This document shows, in pieces, positions 36,726-45,412 of a stretch of 64,000 nucleotides of DNA (its first letter is position 1; each line of letters begins with the position of its first letter). The translations under genes were made by a program, and so were the position numbers. Origin of the DNA: CAZEQJ01 sp964514385 (GTDB lineage Bacteria; Bacteroidota; Bacteroidia; Cytophagales; Cyclobacteriaceae); assembly GCA_964514385.1 (NCBI GenBank), contig CAZEQJ010000013.1:1-64000 (forward strand). Reading direction: 5' to 3'. Below the pieces are notes generated by a model. It worked only from the letters and a program-made list of their open reading frames with translations. It ran no database searches and was not told the origin of the DNA.

Positions 36726-38501
36726 ATTTATATAAAACTCAAAAACGGCTTTAGCACCAGATTTACCAATTACTTTTTCAAGTTCTTCAAGGCTTGCACT
36801 TCTGATATTTTTGATTGTTTTGAATTCCCTTAGCAGCTTATCCCTTGTTTTAGGTCCAATTCCGGGAATTTCCGTCAGACCAGATTTAATCTCCTTATTG
36901 CGTAATGATCTGTGAAAGGTAACAGCAAAACGATGTGCTTCATCTCGTATAAACTGGAGAAGTTTTAATGATTCTGATTTTTTGCTGATGTGAAGCGGGA
37001 ACGGGTCTTCGGGTACATATATTTCCTCAAGTCGCTTGGCAATACCAATGACCGGGATCATTCCATATATATCGAGATCTTCCAACGCTTTTTTAGCAGC
37101 ATTGAGCTGGCCTTTACCTCCATCTATTACAAGTAAGTCAGGAAGCGGTATTTCTTCTTCAATGAGTTTGCTGTAGCGACGGCTGACTACCTCATACATT
37201 GATGCAAAGTCATTTGGTCCTTCCACCGTTTTAATTTTGTATTTACGGTACTCCTTTTTTGCCGGCTTACCATCACTGAAATACACCATGGAAGCCACCG
37301 GGTTACTACCCTGGATATTGGAATTATCAAAACACTCAATATGCCGAGGTAATGATTTCAGCTTCAGATCTTGTTGTAGCTGCTCAAGTACCCGGAGATA
37401 TTTATCTTTCTTAGGCTTAACATCCTTCAGACTGCGCTCATGCTTATAAAATTTTAGATTTTTTACAGAAAGGTCGACGAGTTTCTTTTTATCCCCAATC
37501 TTTGGTATCATGATCAGAACTTCATTAAGTGCATCCTGAGGCATTTCTATATTGGAAAGCACCTCATTATTTTCACTGTGAAATTTTTCGCGAAATTCCA
37601 AAAGCATCATTTGCACTATCTCACTGACTTCTTCTTCGAACAGTATTTTCCTTACTGCACGTGATTCACTGGTGACAATGCTGCCGGCATCAACTTTCAT
37701 GTAATTGATATAATAATGCTTTTCATCATCGATCAAAGTGATAACGTCCGTATCTGAAATTTTTTCATTTACAACCAATGAGCGGCTCTGAAATTTTTCT
37801 ACAAGTGCCAGTTTTTCCTTGTATTCATTTGCTCTTTCAAAATTTAGGGATGCTGCAGCCTCCTCCATCTGTAACTTGAATGATCGGCGCACAAGTGATA
37901 AATGTCCCTTTAATACGTGTTTTACCTGCTCAATATCTTTGAGATAATCTTCTTCTTTTTGCAGGCCTTCACATGGACCCAGGCAATTACCGATATGATA
38001 TTCTAGGCAAACTTTAAATTTTCTTTTAGCTACATTCTCCTCGGTTAGAGCGTATTTACAGGTTCNNNNNNNNNNAATATTTTTCATTGCCTTTACACTG
38101 GCATACGGGCCAAAATAGATACCCGATCCGGGTATTTTAAGGCGTGTAGGGAATATTCTGGGAAAACGTTCATTGGTGATGACAAGATAAGGAAAGGTCT
38201 TATCATCTTTGAGCAGGATATTGTACTTCGGTTGAAATTCCTTGATCAGGTTGTTTTCCAGTAACAGGGCATCAAATTCACTGTTTAGGATTACAACTTC
38301 AATGCGTTTGATTTCATTGACCATGCGCATTGTTTTCCTGTTGCTATAAGTCTTTGTGAAATAGCTGGATACTCTTTTCTTAAGGTTTTTGGCCTTTCCT
38401 ACATATAAAATTTCATCCCGGGCATTAAAATACTTATACACCCCAGGGTCCTGAGGCAGTCTTGTCAGATCATTCCTTGAAAAGGAAAGAATATTTTCCA
38501 T
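36723..38501 (-). CDS. uvrC: excinuclease ABC subunit C (contains an assembly gap)
   Basis: The nuclease of nucleotide excision repair that makes both incisions. The GIY-YIG domain is at about 13-95 (DPGVYKYFNARDEILYVGKAKNL), the UVR domain at about 205-240 (EEAAASLNFERANEYKEKLA), the RNase H-like nuclease has CFDNSNIQGSNPVASMVYF and VIDGGKGQLNAA, and the helix-hairpin-helix end is IPGIGPKTRDKLLREF. As given it is 592 aa, but ten N at 38066-38075 fall in the segment between AMKNI and TCKYAL. In other UvrC proteins this holds about ten more residues (an LDLIxxLYPLR-like stretch), so the true gap is probably near 31 nt. The start overlaps the PBP1A stop by 1 nt. Confidence 0.95.
   Translation of the reverse strand: MENILSFSRNDLTRLPQDPGVYKYFNARDEILYVGKAKNLKKRVSSYFTKTYSNRKTMRMVNEIKRIEVVILNSEFDALLLENNLIKEFQPKYNILLKDDKTFPYLVITNERFPRIFPTRLKIPGSGIYFGPYASVKAMKNIXXXXTCKYALTEENVAKRKFKVCLEYHIGNCLGPCEGLQKEEDYLKDIEQVKHVLKGHLSLVRRSFKLQMEEAAASLNFERANEYKEKLALVEKFQSRSLVVNEKISDTDVITLIDDEKHYYINYMKVDAGSIVTSESRAVRKILFEEEVSEIVQMMLLEFREKFHSENNEVLSNIEMPQDALNEVLIMIPKIGDKKKLVDLSVKNLKFYKHERSLKDVKPKKDKYLRVLEQLQQDLKLKSLPRHIECFDNSNIQGSNPVASMVYFSDGKPAKKEYRKYKIKTVEGPNDFASMYEVVSRRYSKLIEEEIPLPDLLVIDGGKGQLNAAKKALEDLDIYGMIPVIGIAKRLEEIYVPEDPFPLHISKKSESLKLLQFIRDEAHRFAVTFHRSLRNKEIKSGLTEIPGIGPKTRDKLLREFKTIKNIRSASLEELEKVIGKSGAKAVFEFYIN
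38066..38075. other. run of 10 N (scaffold gap)
   Basis: Ten undetermined bases inside uvrC. The frame remains open across them, and the codon after the gap, Nga followed by acc tgt, fits the conserved Arg-Thr-Cys of UvrC. The run is most likely a fixed-size placeholder. Confidence 0.99.
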
Positions 38502-40804
38502 TATCCGATGGCAGAAGGGTCCAGCACCACATCCGGTACATACGTAGAGTCTTCCTCCTGTTGTTGATTTTCAATGCAATCCATTGGAATGGTGATGGGC
38601 TTTACAGGTTTTTTGAACCGACCCTTTTTGTAGGGGATGTCCTCATCCTCATAAACATTTTCCATAAATTTAATCCATATTGGCATGGCTGTGCGTGCTC
38701 CCTGACCCATGTACCAGTTTTTAAAATGTATAGACCTATCATCACCACCTACCCAGGCGCCTGCCACAAGGTCGTGTGTGATGCCCATAAACCAGCCATC
38801 ACTGGCATTATCGGTAGTTCCGGTTTTGGCGCCAATGTCATTGTTTTCTTTCAGGTGAGCAGGTATGCTTCTGCCCGTTCCTCCTGATTCCTCCAAAGCA
38901 CCCTTCAGCATATGCAACATCACGTAGGCTGTTTCTTCGCTGATGGCCTCTTTTGTTTGCGGTGTGAATTCCTCAATGACGTTGCCATATTTATCTTCAA
39001 TGCGTGAAATATAATATGGCTCGGTACGGACACCCTGGTTGACGAAGGTGCAATATGCATTGACAAGCTCATACAGCGAAACATCACTTACACCCAGCGC
39101 CAATGAAAGAACAGCGTCAAGCGGACTTTCTATGCCCATCCGGTGCGCATAGTCGACCACAAGTCCGGGTGTAACTTTTGATATGACGTTTGCCGTAATC
39201 GTGTTTACTGATCGTGCCATCGCCTGTCGCAATGTCATCATTTCACCGGTATAATTACCATTAGCATTTTCGGGTGTCCACGTAGGGGGATCTCCTCCGG
39301 TAGGTAGTGATATCTGCGCATCTCTCAGTTCAAAACAGGGCGAGTATTCATTGTCAATGGCTGTAGTATATACGAAGGGTTTAAATGTAGATCCTGGCTG
39401 GCGTTTACCTTGTCTCACATGGTCAAATTTGAAGTATTCATGGTTTATACCCCCCACCCAAGATTTGATACTGCCATCACGGGGATCCATAGCCACAAAG
39501 CCCGCATGCAGGAAATGCTTATAATAAATCAGGGAGTCAATGGTGCTGAAAGTGGTGTCAATCTCACCGTCCCATGAAAACACTCTCATTTTTCTTTTTT
39601 CGTTAAGATCACGGTATACCTTGATGGTATCGCCTTCATATTTCTCCATTAATGCTTTGTAACTTTCCAGTCTTTTAATGGTGTTGGGCAGATAATTTTT
39701 AAGCACATTACCACGGTTGTCGATCCATGGCATATCGCCATCAAGGTGGTCGCGGAATACACTATCCAGGTATTGCATATGGTTTGTCAGCGCATCTTCT
39801 GCGTATTTCTGCATGCGGCTGTCAATTGTTGTATATATTTTGAGGCCGTCTTCCCAAAGATCATATCCATTTTCATTGGCCCATGCCATAAGATCACGGG
39901 CGATTACTTTGCGGAAATATGGCGCCAACCCCATATTCTGATTTTCAACATTATACTGTGACATATCAATAGGCAGTGTCTGAAGGCTGTCACAGAGTTT
40001 TTCGGAAAGGAATCCATATTTTTCCATTTGGCTCAGGACAACGTTACGCCGTTGAAAGGCGTTATCGGGATTATACACCGGTGATAAACGTGTTGGCGCC
40101 TGGAGCATACCCGCCAGCAGGGCGGCTTCATGTGGCTCGAGCTGCATGGGCGTTTTATTAAAAAATGTATTGGTAGCTGACTTAATGCCGCTGGCGTTGC
40201 TCCCGAATTCTACCGTATTCAGGTACATACTCAGGATTTCTTTTTTGGTGTAATTCCTCTCCAGGATCACCGAAAGAAGCCACTCTTTTGTTTTCACGAC
40301 AAATATCCCCAACAGAGGTGTACTTCGTTTGATTTTACCTTCGTGTTGCCGTGTGTTGAATAGATTTTTAGCCAGTTGTTGTGTAAGTGTACTTCCTCCA
40401 CCACTAAGATCTGCCTTCCCGAAAGTAGCAGCTTTACGGGCTACTCCAAAAGCAACCCTTCCCAGACCGCGCAGGTCTATTCCTGAATGTTTATCAAAAC
40501 GGATGTCTTCTGTTGCGATAAGGGCATGGACCAGATAAGGTGAAAGCTCATCGAATGTTGCATTGCTTCGGTTTTCACGATAATATTTACCAAGCAGGAA
40601 TCCGTCGGCAGAGTAGAGTTCAGAAGCAAGCCTGGGGTCCGGATTTTCAAGCTGTTTCAGACTGGGCAATTCACCGTAAAGTCCCATCCAGTTGATGCTT
40701 ACGGAGTAGATGTACAGTGGAAAAAGAACAACAAAGGCGATAACCAATACCCACAGTACCCGGATGGATTTTTTAAGCCAGTTTTTTTCTTTCTTGTCAG
40801 CCAT
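38501..40804 (-). CDS. penicillin-binding protein 1A (class A, bifunctional)
   Basis: A 767-aa inner-membrane peptidoglycan synthase. One N-terminal helix (about 14-36). The GT51 glycosyltransferase has catalytic Glu99 in ATEDIRFDKHSG and the GGSTLTQQLAKNLF and RNYTKKEILSMYLN motifs. The transpeptidase has SxxK at Ser472-Lys475 (GSTFK), SVN at 532-534 and KTG at 660-662. It polymerises and cross-links glycan strands in the periplasm. The start overlaps the PorW/SprE stop by one base (TAATG), and its own stop overlaps the uvrC start in the same way, so all three genes form one translationally coupled chain. Confidence 0.95.
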   Translation of the reverse strand: MADKKEKNWLKKSIRVLWVLVIAFVVLFPLYIYSVSINWMGLYGELPSLKQLENPDPRLASELYSADGFLLGKYYRENRSNATFDELSPYLVHALIATEDIRFDKHSGIDLRGLGRVAFGVARKAATFGKADLSGGGSTLTQQLAKNLFNTRQHEGKIKRSTPLLGIFVVKTKEWLLSVILERNYTKKEILSMYLNTVEFGSNASGIKSATNTFFNKTPMQLEPHEAALLAGMLQAPTRLSPVYNPDNAFQRRNVVLSQMEKYGFLSEKLCDSLQTLPIDMSQYNVENQNMGLAPYFRKVIARDLMAWANENGYDLWEDGLKIYTTIDSRMQKYAEDALTNHMQYLDSVFRDHLDGDMPWIDNRGNVLKNYLPNTIKRLESYKALMEKYEGDTIKVYRDLNEKRKMRVFSWDGEIDTTFSTIDSLIYYKHFLHAGFVAMDPRDGSIKSWVGGINHEYFKFDHVRQGKRQPGSTFKPFVYTTAIDNEYSPCFELRDAQISLPTGGDPPTWTPENANGNYTGEMMTLRQAMARSVNTITANVISKVTPGLVVDYAHRMGIESPLDAVLSLALGVSDVSLYELVNAYCTFVNQGVRTEPYYISRIEDKYGNVIEEFTPQTKEAISEETAYVMLHMLKGALEESGGTGRSIPAHLKENNDIGAKTGTTDNASDGWFMGITHDLVAGAWVGGDDRSIHFKNWYMGQGARTAMPIWIKFMENVYEDEDIPYKKGRFKKPVKPITIPMDCIENQQQEEDSTYVPDVVLDPSAIG

Positions 40805-43383
40805 TATAATGGATAGTTTTTATTGAAAAAGGTTTTATAGCCCTCCAGTTCTTTACTTTGATATAAAATCTGAAAATTATCCCTTGAAATCACAAAGTTC
40901 TCAATTTCTTCATCACTAAACATTGAAAAGGGTTGTTCATTTCTAAAAATATCACGGAAAGATAACGCATCATCCGCGGAATTAAATTCATTTACCAGCA
41001 GCATATTCCGGGAGTTGTCCAATATCAGGCTGCCTGTGGTCAGGTTTTCATACGATTCTAAGGATTGGCAGAACTTTTTGAGCTCACCTGACAGTGAATC
41101 TGTCAATGAAGCTTTCTGATAGAGAATTAAAAACAGATGGGGCTGATCGGGGTCTGTAATATATCTCACTGCATCAATTCTACGCAGAAAATCCTGATAA
41201 TCTTCTGAGCCTGCCCTTAAGGTAGCTACAAAATCAGTTAGCTCAGAATCAGGGTTATTTTCGGTAAACTGGTCTAGCTCGTATTGATATTTAAATACAC
41301 CTTGCTGCTTGCCGGTTATTTGAATGTCCAGCACCTGAAAATAGTCTGCCCACCGGGTTTCACCATAAGTTTGCAGGCCGTATTGAATCAGTTGTCTACA
41401 ACTATCATACTCTGCTTTACTGTAGAGACGGTAAGCATTCTCGTACAGATGGCGCGCTTCTCTGGCTGCCTGCTCCTCTTCTTGCAGGTAGTTGGGGTTA
41501 AGGATCAGTTTAGCATAAACCGATTCCGGAAACTCCCTGAGAAGTTCTTTTTTCGGCTCATCAGCTGTTACCATTCCGAGTTGATTTCGGCTAAGATACA
41601 ACTGATAAAGCACCTCCGGTTTATAAGACGAAGTATCGAAGCGTTGAAGAAAGCGAACGTATGTATTTTCAGCATTGATGAATTCTCTCAGTTTAAGGAA
41701 ATATATATTGCCCAGGTTATACATAGCATGCATCACCTTTTCCTGAGCAACTATTTTATCTTCATCGGTAAAAGGAAGTGTTGATAAAAATGAATTGAAT
41801 TCATTTTGTAATTCAACCCGCAGGTTTTCTGGCTGCGAGTTGTCGCTATTGATCTCTTCCTCTGTTTCCTGTGTTCGATCCGCAGACGTTAGGGTCATCA
41901 TACCAGAGACACGCCAGTTATCCACAAGTGGACGGTCTCCCCATTGACTGCGAAACTGACCTTTGCCTCTTGCTACAGCGCCCTGATCGTAGAAATACCA
42001 GGTTCCGGCAGTGGCCTGCGAAGGGCCACTGAAATTCTGATTGGACATTGCCTGAGCCTGCATATTCTGGGCTTGAGAAATTGCCTGCGCCCGTTTTTTT
42101 TGCCGTGCTTCCAGTTCTTCTTCCTTTACTCTGGCATTGAACTGATCACTGAAAAGGGAATAGAGTGTAGCTGTATCCAGTGATGCCAGAAACAACAGAC
42201 TATCCTGCTGCTGGATTGTATTGTAATGGATTACAAATTCATTCAATATGTCGCTTCTTGTCTTGATGGCAGCATATTTTTCCCGTTCGGGTGACATGAA
42301 GGTCACTACGCTGTCATAATAATTCTTTGCAGCATTGTAGTTTTTTAGCTCTTCGTAATAAATTTTTCCGAGTGCAAGGTAGCTTTGTGCCTTTTGGTAA
42401 TTATTACCTGCAGAGGCTGCAGTACTCTGCCGGTAAAATCCAATGGCTTTATCCAGATTGCCTTGTTTTTTCTCAAAACGGCCCATTTCGTAATAGATTT
42501 TGTCCCGGAAGTCTTCATTTTTGTCGTCAGCCAGCAGTTTTTCATAATATTTTCTGGTAGCTTTTATATCCGATTCGTCTACAATGCTGGATACCTGAGC
42601 GATATTTAGGCGGGTGTAGAAGGAAAGCTGGTAGGATGGGTTGGACCGGAGGCTTTTTTTGTAATGAAAATAGGCGAGCGAAGTGCTGTCCATTTCCTGA
42701 TAAAGCTGTCCCAGCTGATAATGAACACGTGCCCTTCCATCTTTTTTTCTGGTAAGCTTCACAGCACCCGCAAGATGATCTTTTACCAGCCCCATTTCAT
42801 CACGTAGCCGGTATACATAGGCGCTGTTCATATGATATAATCGTCGGTTATCCTTGTTTAGCTGTTGTCTTTTCAGATAATCTATTACAGCTATCGCATT
42901 ATTGATTTCTCCTGCATCCGCGAAGGTACGGATCAGGTAGCATAATGCCCTGTGACGGCTATCGTCATCCTCGCTATCCGTATTCACGAATTTAAAAGTT
43001 TGAATAGCGTTAGGGAAGTCGGCCTGAAGGTACCGGGCTCTGCCGATAAGAATATAGCAATCGTCTGTCCACCTTGAGGTACGATGGCGCTGAATGGCAA
43101 TGGAGGCCATCCGGATTGTTTTTTCAACAGCATCGGCGTTGGCAGTTATGGTAGAGGAGTCAATTACCGGAAGAATCGGTAACAATTCATCATAATTATA
43201 ATTCTGTGACTGCTCCACAGATGCCATCACCTCTTTTATCGATTCTTTTGCGATGAAATAACCGTTGTAATGTGCCGTTACATTATGGTATATTTCATAT
43301 AGAAATCCCTGTCCCTGCGATGTGATGGGCAGATTTATAAAAAGCAGTAAACAGTATATGGTAGCTTTACGCAAATCAGTCAC
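40804..43383 (-). CDS. type IX secretion system protein PorW/SprE (TPR-rich)
   Basis: An 859-aa exported helical-repeat protein. HNVTAHYNGYFIAKESI (about 33-49), SIAIQRHRTSRWTDDCYILIGRARY (in part, about 95-115) and a mid-protein WYFYDQGAVARGKGQF ... WGDRPLVDNWR block (about 475-505) are the recognisable SprE/PorW landmarks. TPR-like units fill both halves, and a Gln/Ala-rich linker precedes the central block. In F. johnsoniae SprE is an outer-membrane lipoprotein needed for T9SS energisation and gliding. Here the N-terminal signal (LLLFINLPITSQGQG) has no lipobox cysteine. The start is GTG 43383, with TTG 43374 as alternative. Length agrees with SprE (about 870 aa). Confidence 0.85.
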   Translation of the reverse strand: MTDLRKATIYCLLLFINLPITSQGQGFLYEIYHNVTAHYNGYFIAKESIKEVMASVEQSQNYNYDELLPILPVIDSSTITANADAVEKTIRMASIAIQRHRTSRWTDDCYILIGRARYLQADFPNAIQTFKFVNTDSEDDDSRHRALCYLIRTFADAGEINNAIAVIDYLKRQQLNKDNRRLYHMNSAYVYRLRDEMGLVKDHLAGAVKLTRKKDGRARVHYQLGQLYQEMDSTSLAYFHYKKSLRSNPSYQLSFYTRLNIAQVSSIVDESDIKATRKYYEKLLADDKNEDFRDKIYYEMGRFEKKQGNLDKAIGFYRQSTAASAGNNYQKAQSYLALGKIYYEELKNYNAAKNYYDSVVTFMSPEREKYAAIKTRSDILNEFVIHYNTIQQQDSLLFLASLDTATLYSLFSDQFNARVKEEELEARQKKRAQAISQAQNMQAQAMSNQNFSGPSQATAGTWYFYDQGAVARGKGQFRSQWGDRPLVDNWRVSGMMTLTSADRTQETEEEINSDNSQPENLRVELQNEFNSFLSTLPFTDEDKIVAQEKVMHAMYNLGNIYFLKLREFINAENTYVRFLQRFDTSSYKPEVLYQLYLSRNQLGMVTADEPKKELLREFPESVYAKLILNPNYLQEEEQAAREARHLYENAYRLYSKAEYDSCRQLIQYGLQTYGETRWADYFQVLDIQITGKQQGVFKYQYELDQFTENNPDSELTDFVATLRAGSEDYQDFLRRIDAVRYITDPDQPHLFLILYQKASLTDSLSGELKKFCQSLESYENLTTGSLILDNSRNMLLVNEFNSADDALSFRDIFRNEQPFSMFSDEEIENFVISRDNFQILYQSKELEGYKTFFNKNYPL

Positions 43384-43448
43384 AGTAAGTCAACGCGGAT
43401 AATCTGGTATTAATTTATAAATCCTTAAAAATAAGGCATTAATTCCAC

Positions 43449-43466
43449 TATTTTTGTACAAAAATA
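43449..43466. promoter_or_regulatory. 18-bp perfect palindrome between porW/sprE and the M23 gene
   Basis: TATTTTTGTACAAAAATA is its own reverse complement. Each arm is an exact TAnnTTTG -7 element, one per strand. It sits 6 nt before the GTG of the M23 gene and about 65 nt before the divergent PorW/SprE start, so it could be a shared divergent promoter core or an operator. Confidence 0.6.
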
Positions 43467-43472
43467 CGAATT

Positions 43473-44336
43473 GTGAAGAACAGAAAGACATTCACAAACT
43501 GGTTAACGAATAAATACCTGCTGGTCATACGTAATGAGGAGGATTTTGCAGAAAAATCATCGATCACATTTACCTATGCGCGGGTTTTTCTTTTGATATT
43601 CCTGTCGGTAGTGCTGATATTCCTGTTAAGTCTCTACATGGTAAAGACCATATTATCCCAGTGGTTTAATCCCCGACATGAGCAAATGGAAACCAACCGC
43701 AATCTGGTGGAGTTACGAATTAAGCTTGACTCACTGGAGCATCAGGTGCAGATAAAGGATCAGTTTATCACCAATATCGGTAAGATTCTGAAGGGTGAAG
43801 ACACATTAAAAGCTGATAATGGCTTAGAAAATGAAGAATATACTGCATCCGAAGTCGAAAGAGTTTTTTCGGATGACTTTATGCGCATTGACTCCACCTT
43901 CAGGCAGCAGTTTGAGCAGTCCGAACAATCTTTCCTCACGGTCAGCAATTATACTTCTGACCTTACCGATCTTTATTTATACAGTCCGGTGAATGGCATT
44001 GTTTCCTCAAAGTTTGATATGGATCTTGGCCATTATGGGGTTGACATTGTAGCCGGAGAAAGCGAAGTGATCAAGAGTGTTGCTGACGGTACGGTCATAT
44101 TCAGCAGCTGGACGTTAGATGGAGGGTATGTCATTGGTATACAGCACCGTGCCAACCTGGTAAGCGTATACAAACACAATTCGGTATTAACAAAAAAAAC
44201 TGGTAACTTTGTGCGATCTGGAGAACAGATAGCTATTATAGGAAATTCCGGGGAGCTCACCACAGGGCCTCATTTACATTTTGAGTTATGGTACAATGGG
44301 GATCCGGTTGACCCTGAGGATTTTGTTTCGTTCTAA
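43473..44336 (+). CDS. M23 family metallopeptidase, membrane-anchored
   Basis: A 287-aa peptidoglycan hydrolase of the lysostaphin/LytM type. A single helix (about 30-55, ARVFLLIFLSVVLIFLLSLY) anchors it in the inner membrane, a coiled-coil stalk follows (about 65-110), and the M23 domain occupies about 165-285. Zinc ligands are visible: the HxxxD motif in GHYGVD and the HxH motif in GPHLHFELW. All catalytic positions are present, so it should be an active endopeptidase. The start is GTG at 43473; no ATG lies before the TM segment. It is followed after 12 nt by a bactofilin gene. Confidence 0.9.
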   Translation: MKNRKTFTNWLTNKYLLVIRNEEDFAEKSSITFTYARVFLLIFLSVVLIFLLSLYMVKTILSQWFNPRHEQMETNRNLVELRIKLDSLEHQVQIKDQFITNIGKILKGEDTLKADNGLENEEYTASEVERVFSDDFMRIDSTFRQQFEQSEQSFLTVSNYTSDLTDLYLYSPVNGIVSSKFDMDLGHYGVDIVAGESEVIKSVADGTVIFSSWTLDGGYVIGIQHRANLVSVYKHNSVLTKKTGNFVRSGEQIAIIGNSGELTTGPHLHFELWYNGDPVDPEDFVSF

Positions 44337-44348
44337 ACCAGCTTATTC

Positions 44349-44774
44349 ATGGGCAAGCAAGACAGACTAATTGAAGAAGAGCTAAGCAACAGCAGCAATA
44401 TCATCGGCAAAGGCACAATGATATCAGGAGATGTGGAAACTTTTGGGAATATCCGCATCGAAGGTAAGCTCAAAGGAAATGTAAAAACCAAATCCAAAAT
44501 TGCGCTGGGCCAGTCCTCTATCGTAGAAGGCGACATCACCGCTCAGAATGCTGAGATCTCCGGTGAGGTAGTTGGAAAAGTATTGGCAACGGAAACGGTG
44601 ATTCTCCGGCCAACCGCGGTTGTTCACGGTGATATAGTCACCAATAAACTTATTGTAGAATCAGGTGCCACCTTCAATGGAGGATGTAAAATGGGCGCTT
44701 CAAAAGAAGAGATTGTTATCAATAAGGACTTTTCAGTGAACGGCATAACAAGGGAAGACAAACAAACTGCCTGA
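44349..44774 (+). CDS. bactofilin (polymer-forming cytoskeletal protein)
   Basis: A 141-aa cytoplasmic protein that self-assembles into membrane-associated filaments. The bactofilin beta-helix spans about 18-120 with repeating six-residue turns (ISGDVETFGNIRIEGKLKGN, QSSIVEGDITAQNAEISGEV), flanked by short charged tails. Bactofilins often recruit M23 endopeptidases to set cell shape, for example CcmA with Csd1 in Helicobacter; here an M23 gene lies directly upstream. Its stop overlaps the start of the atpZ-like gene (TGATG). Confidence 0.92.
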   Translation: MGKQDRLIEEELSNSSNIIGKGTMISGDVETFGNIRIEGKLKGNVKTKSKIALGQSSIVEGDITAQNAEISGEVVGKVLATETVILRPTAVVHGDIVTNKLIVESGATFNGGCKMGASKEEIVINKDFSVNGITREDKQTA

Positions 44775-44959
44775 TGTTTGTCCGGTATTCGGGCATTGCT
44801 TTACAATTTGTAGTTACAATAGGCTTATTGGTTTGGCTCGGTTTATGGCTTGATGGTAAGACGCAGATCGTTTTTCCCATATTTACCATTCTCTTTTTAT
44901 TTCTTGGTACAGGGGTTTCATTTTATCTATTATTCAGGCAGATCAATAAAAATGAATAA
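44774..44959 (+). CDS. AtpZ/AtpI family small membrane protein
   Basis: A 61-aa protein with two transmembrane helices (about 5-24 and 30-52) and a short WLDGK turn between them, the pattern of AtpZ (Fo assembly or Mg2+/Ca2+ handling). It lies at the head of the ATP synthase genes and overlaps the bactofilin stop by one base and the next ORF by 8 nt. Confidence 0.8.
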   Translation: MFVRYSGIALQFVVTIGLLVWLGLWLDGKTQIVFPIFTILFLFLGTGVSFYLLFRQINKNE

Positions 44960-45344
44960 TCTTTTTCGTTCCCATTATATTCAGCTGGGCTTATTAGCTG
45001 TTATTGTCCTTGCTGTACTTCTGATTATGGACGCCAACGATACACTACTTGATCGTTTTAGCTTCCTTTATATAAGTGTAGGTGTATTATATCTGGTTTC
45101 TTCTCTTGCTTACTTCCTGTCATCAAAGGGAATACGCGCCAGCGGCTATCAGTTTGTGAACCTGGCGATGTTGTCAATCGTCATCAAACTTTTATTTTAC
45201 CTTATTTATATCATTGCAGCCTTTTTTCTGCTTGAGCATCAGATAAAAGAAAATCTTATCGCATTTCTCTGCATTTACTTTCTATTCACCGTTTTTGAGG
45301 TGGTCACATTGGTGCTTTATTCACACCAACAAACAGCAAAATAA
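44952..45344 (+). CDS. AtpI-like four-helix membrane protein
   Basis: A 130-aa hydrophobic protein with four predicted helices (about 10-26, 36-56, 66-92 and 100-122) and short loops. It occupies the place of ATP synthase protein I between AtpZ and subunit a. AtpI assists c-ring assembly in other bacteria. Sequence similarity to AtpI is weak, so this is a context-based call. The ATG at 44952 overlaps the atpZ-like stop by 8 nt; an earlier in-frame start lies inside that gene and is rejected. Confidence 0.65.
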   Translation: MNNLFRSHYIQLGLLAVIVLAVLLIMDANDTLLDRFSFLYISVGVLYLVSSLAYFLSSKGIRASGYQFVNLAMLSIVIKLLFYLIYIIAAFFLLEHQIKENLIAFLCIYFLFTVFEVVTLVLYSHQQTAK

Positions 45345-45370
45345 TTGTTTTACTTTCTGCATTCTTTACC

Positions 45371-45378
45371 TACCTTTG
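45371..45378 (+). promoter_or_regulatory. putative -7 element (TACCTTTG) of the atpB operon
   Basis: TACCTTTG is an exact TAnnTTTG match. A TTG lies 23 nt upstream (45345-45347), slightly more than the usual spacing. A start near 45385 gives a 28-nt leader to the atpB ATG. Confidence 0.55.
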
Positions 45379-45412
45379 CAACCTGAATTTCGGATGGTCG
45401 ACGAAAGATAAC

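Noticed and set aside
38462..38887. 141-aa plus-strand ORF over the PBP1A/uvrC junction
   Set aside because: Spans two recognised genes on the opposite strand and has no features of its own.
41284..41784. 166-aa plus-strand ORF inside porW/sprE
   Set aside because: Antisense shadow; the minus-strand frame carries the SprE/PorW motifs throughout.
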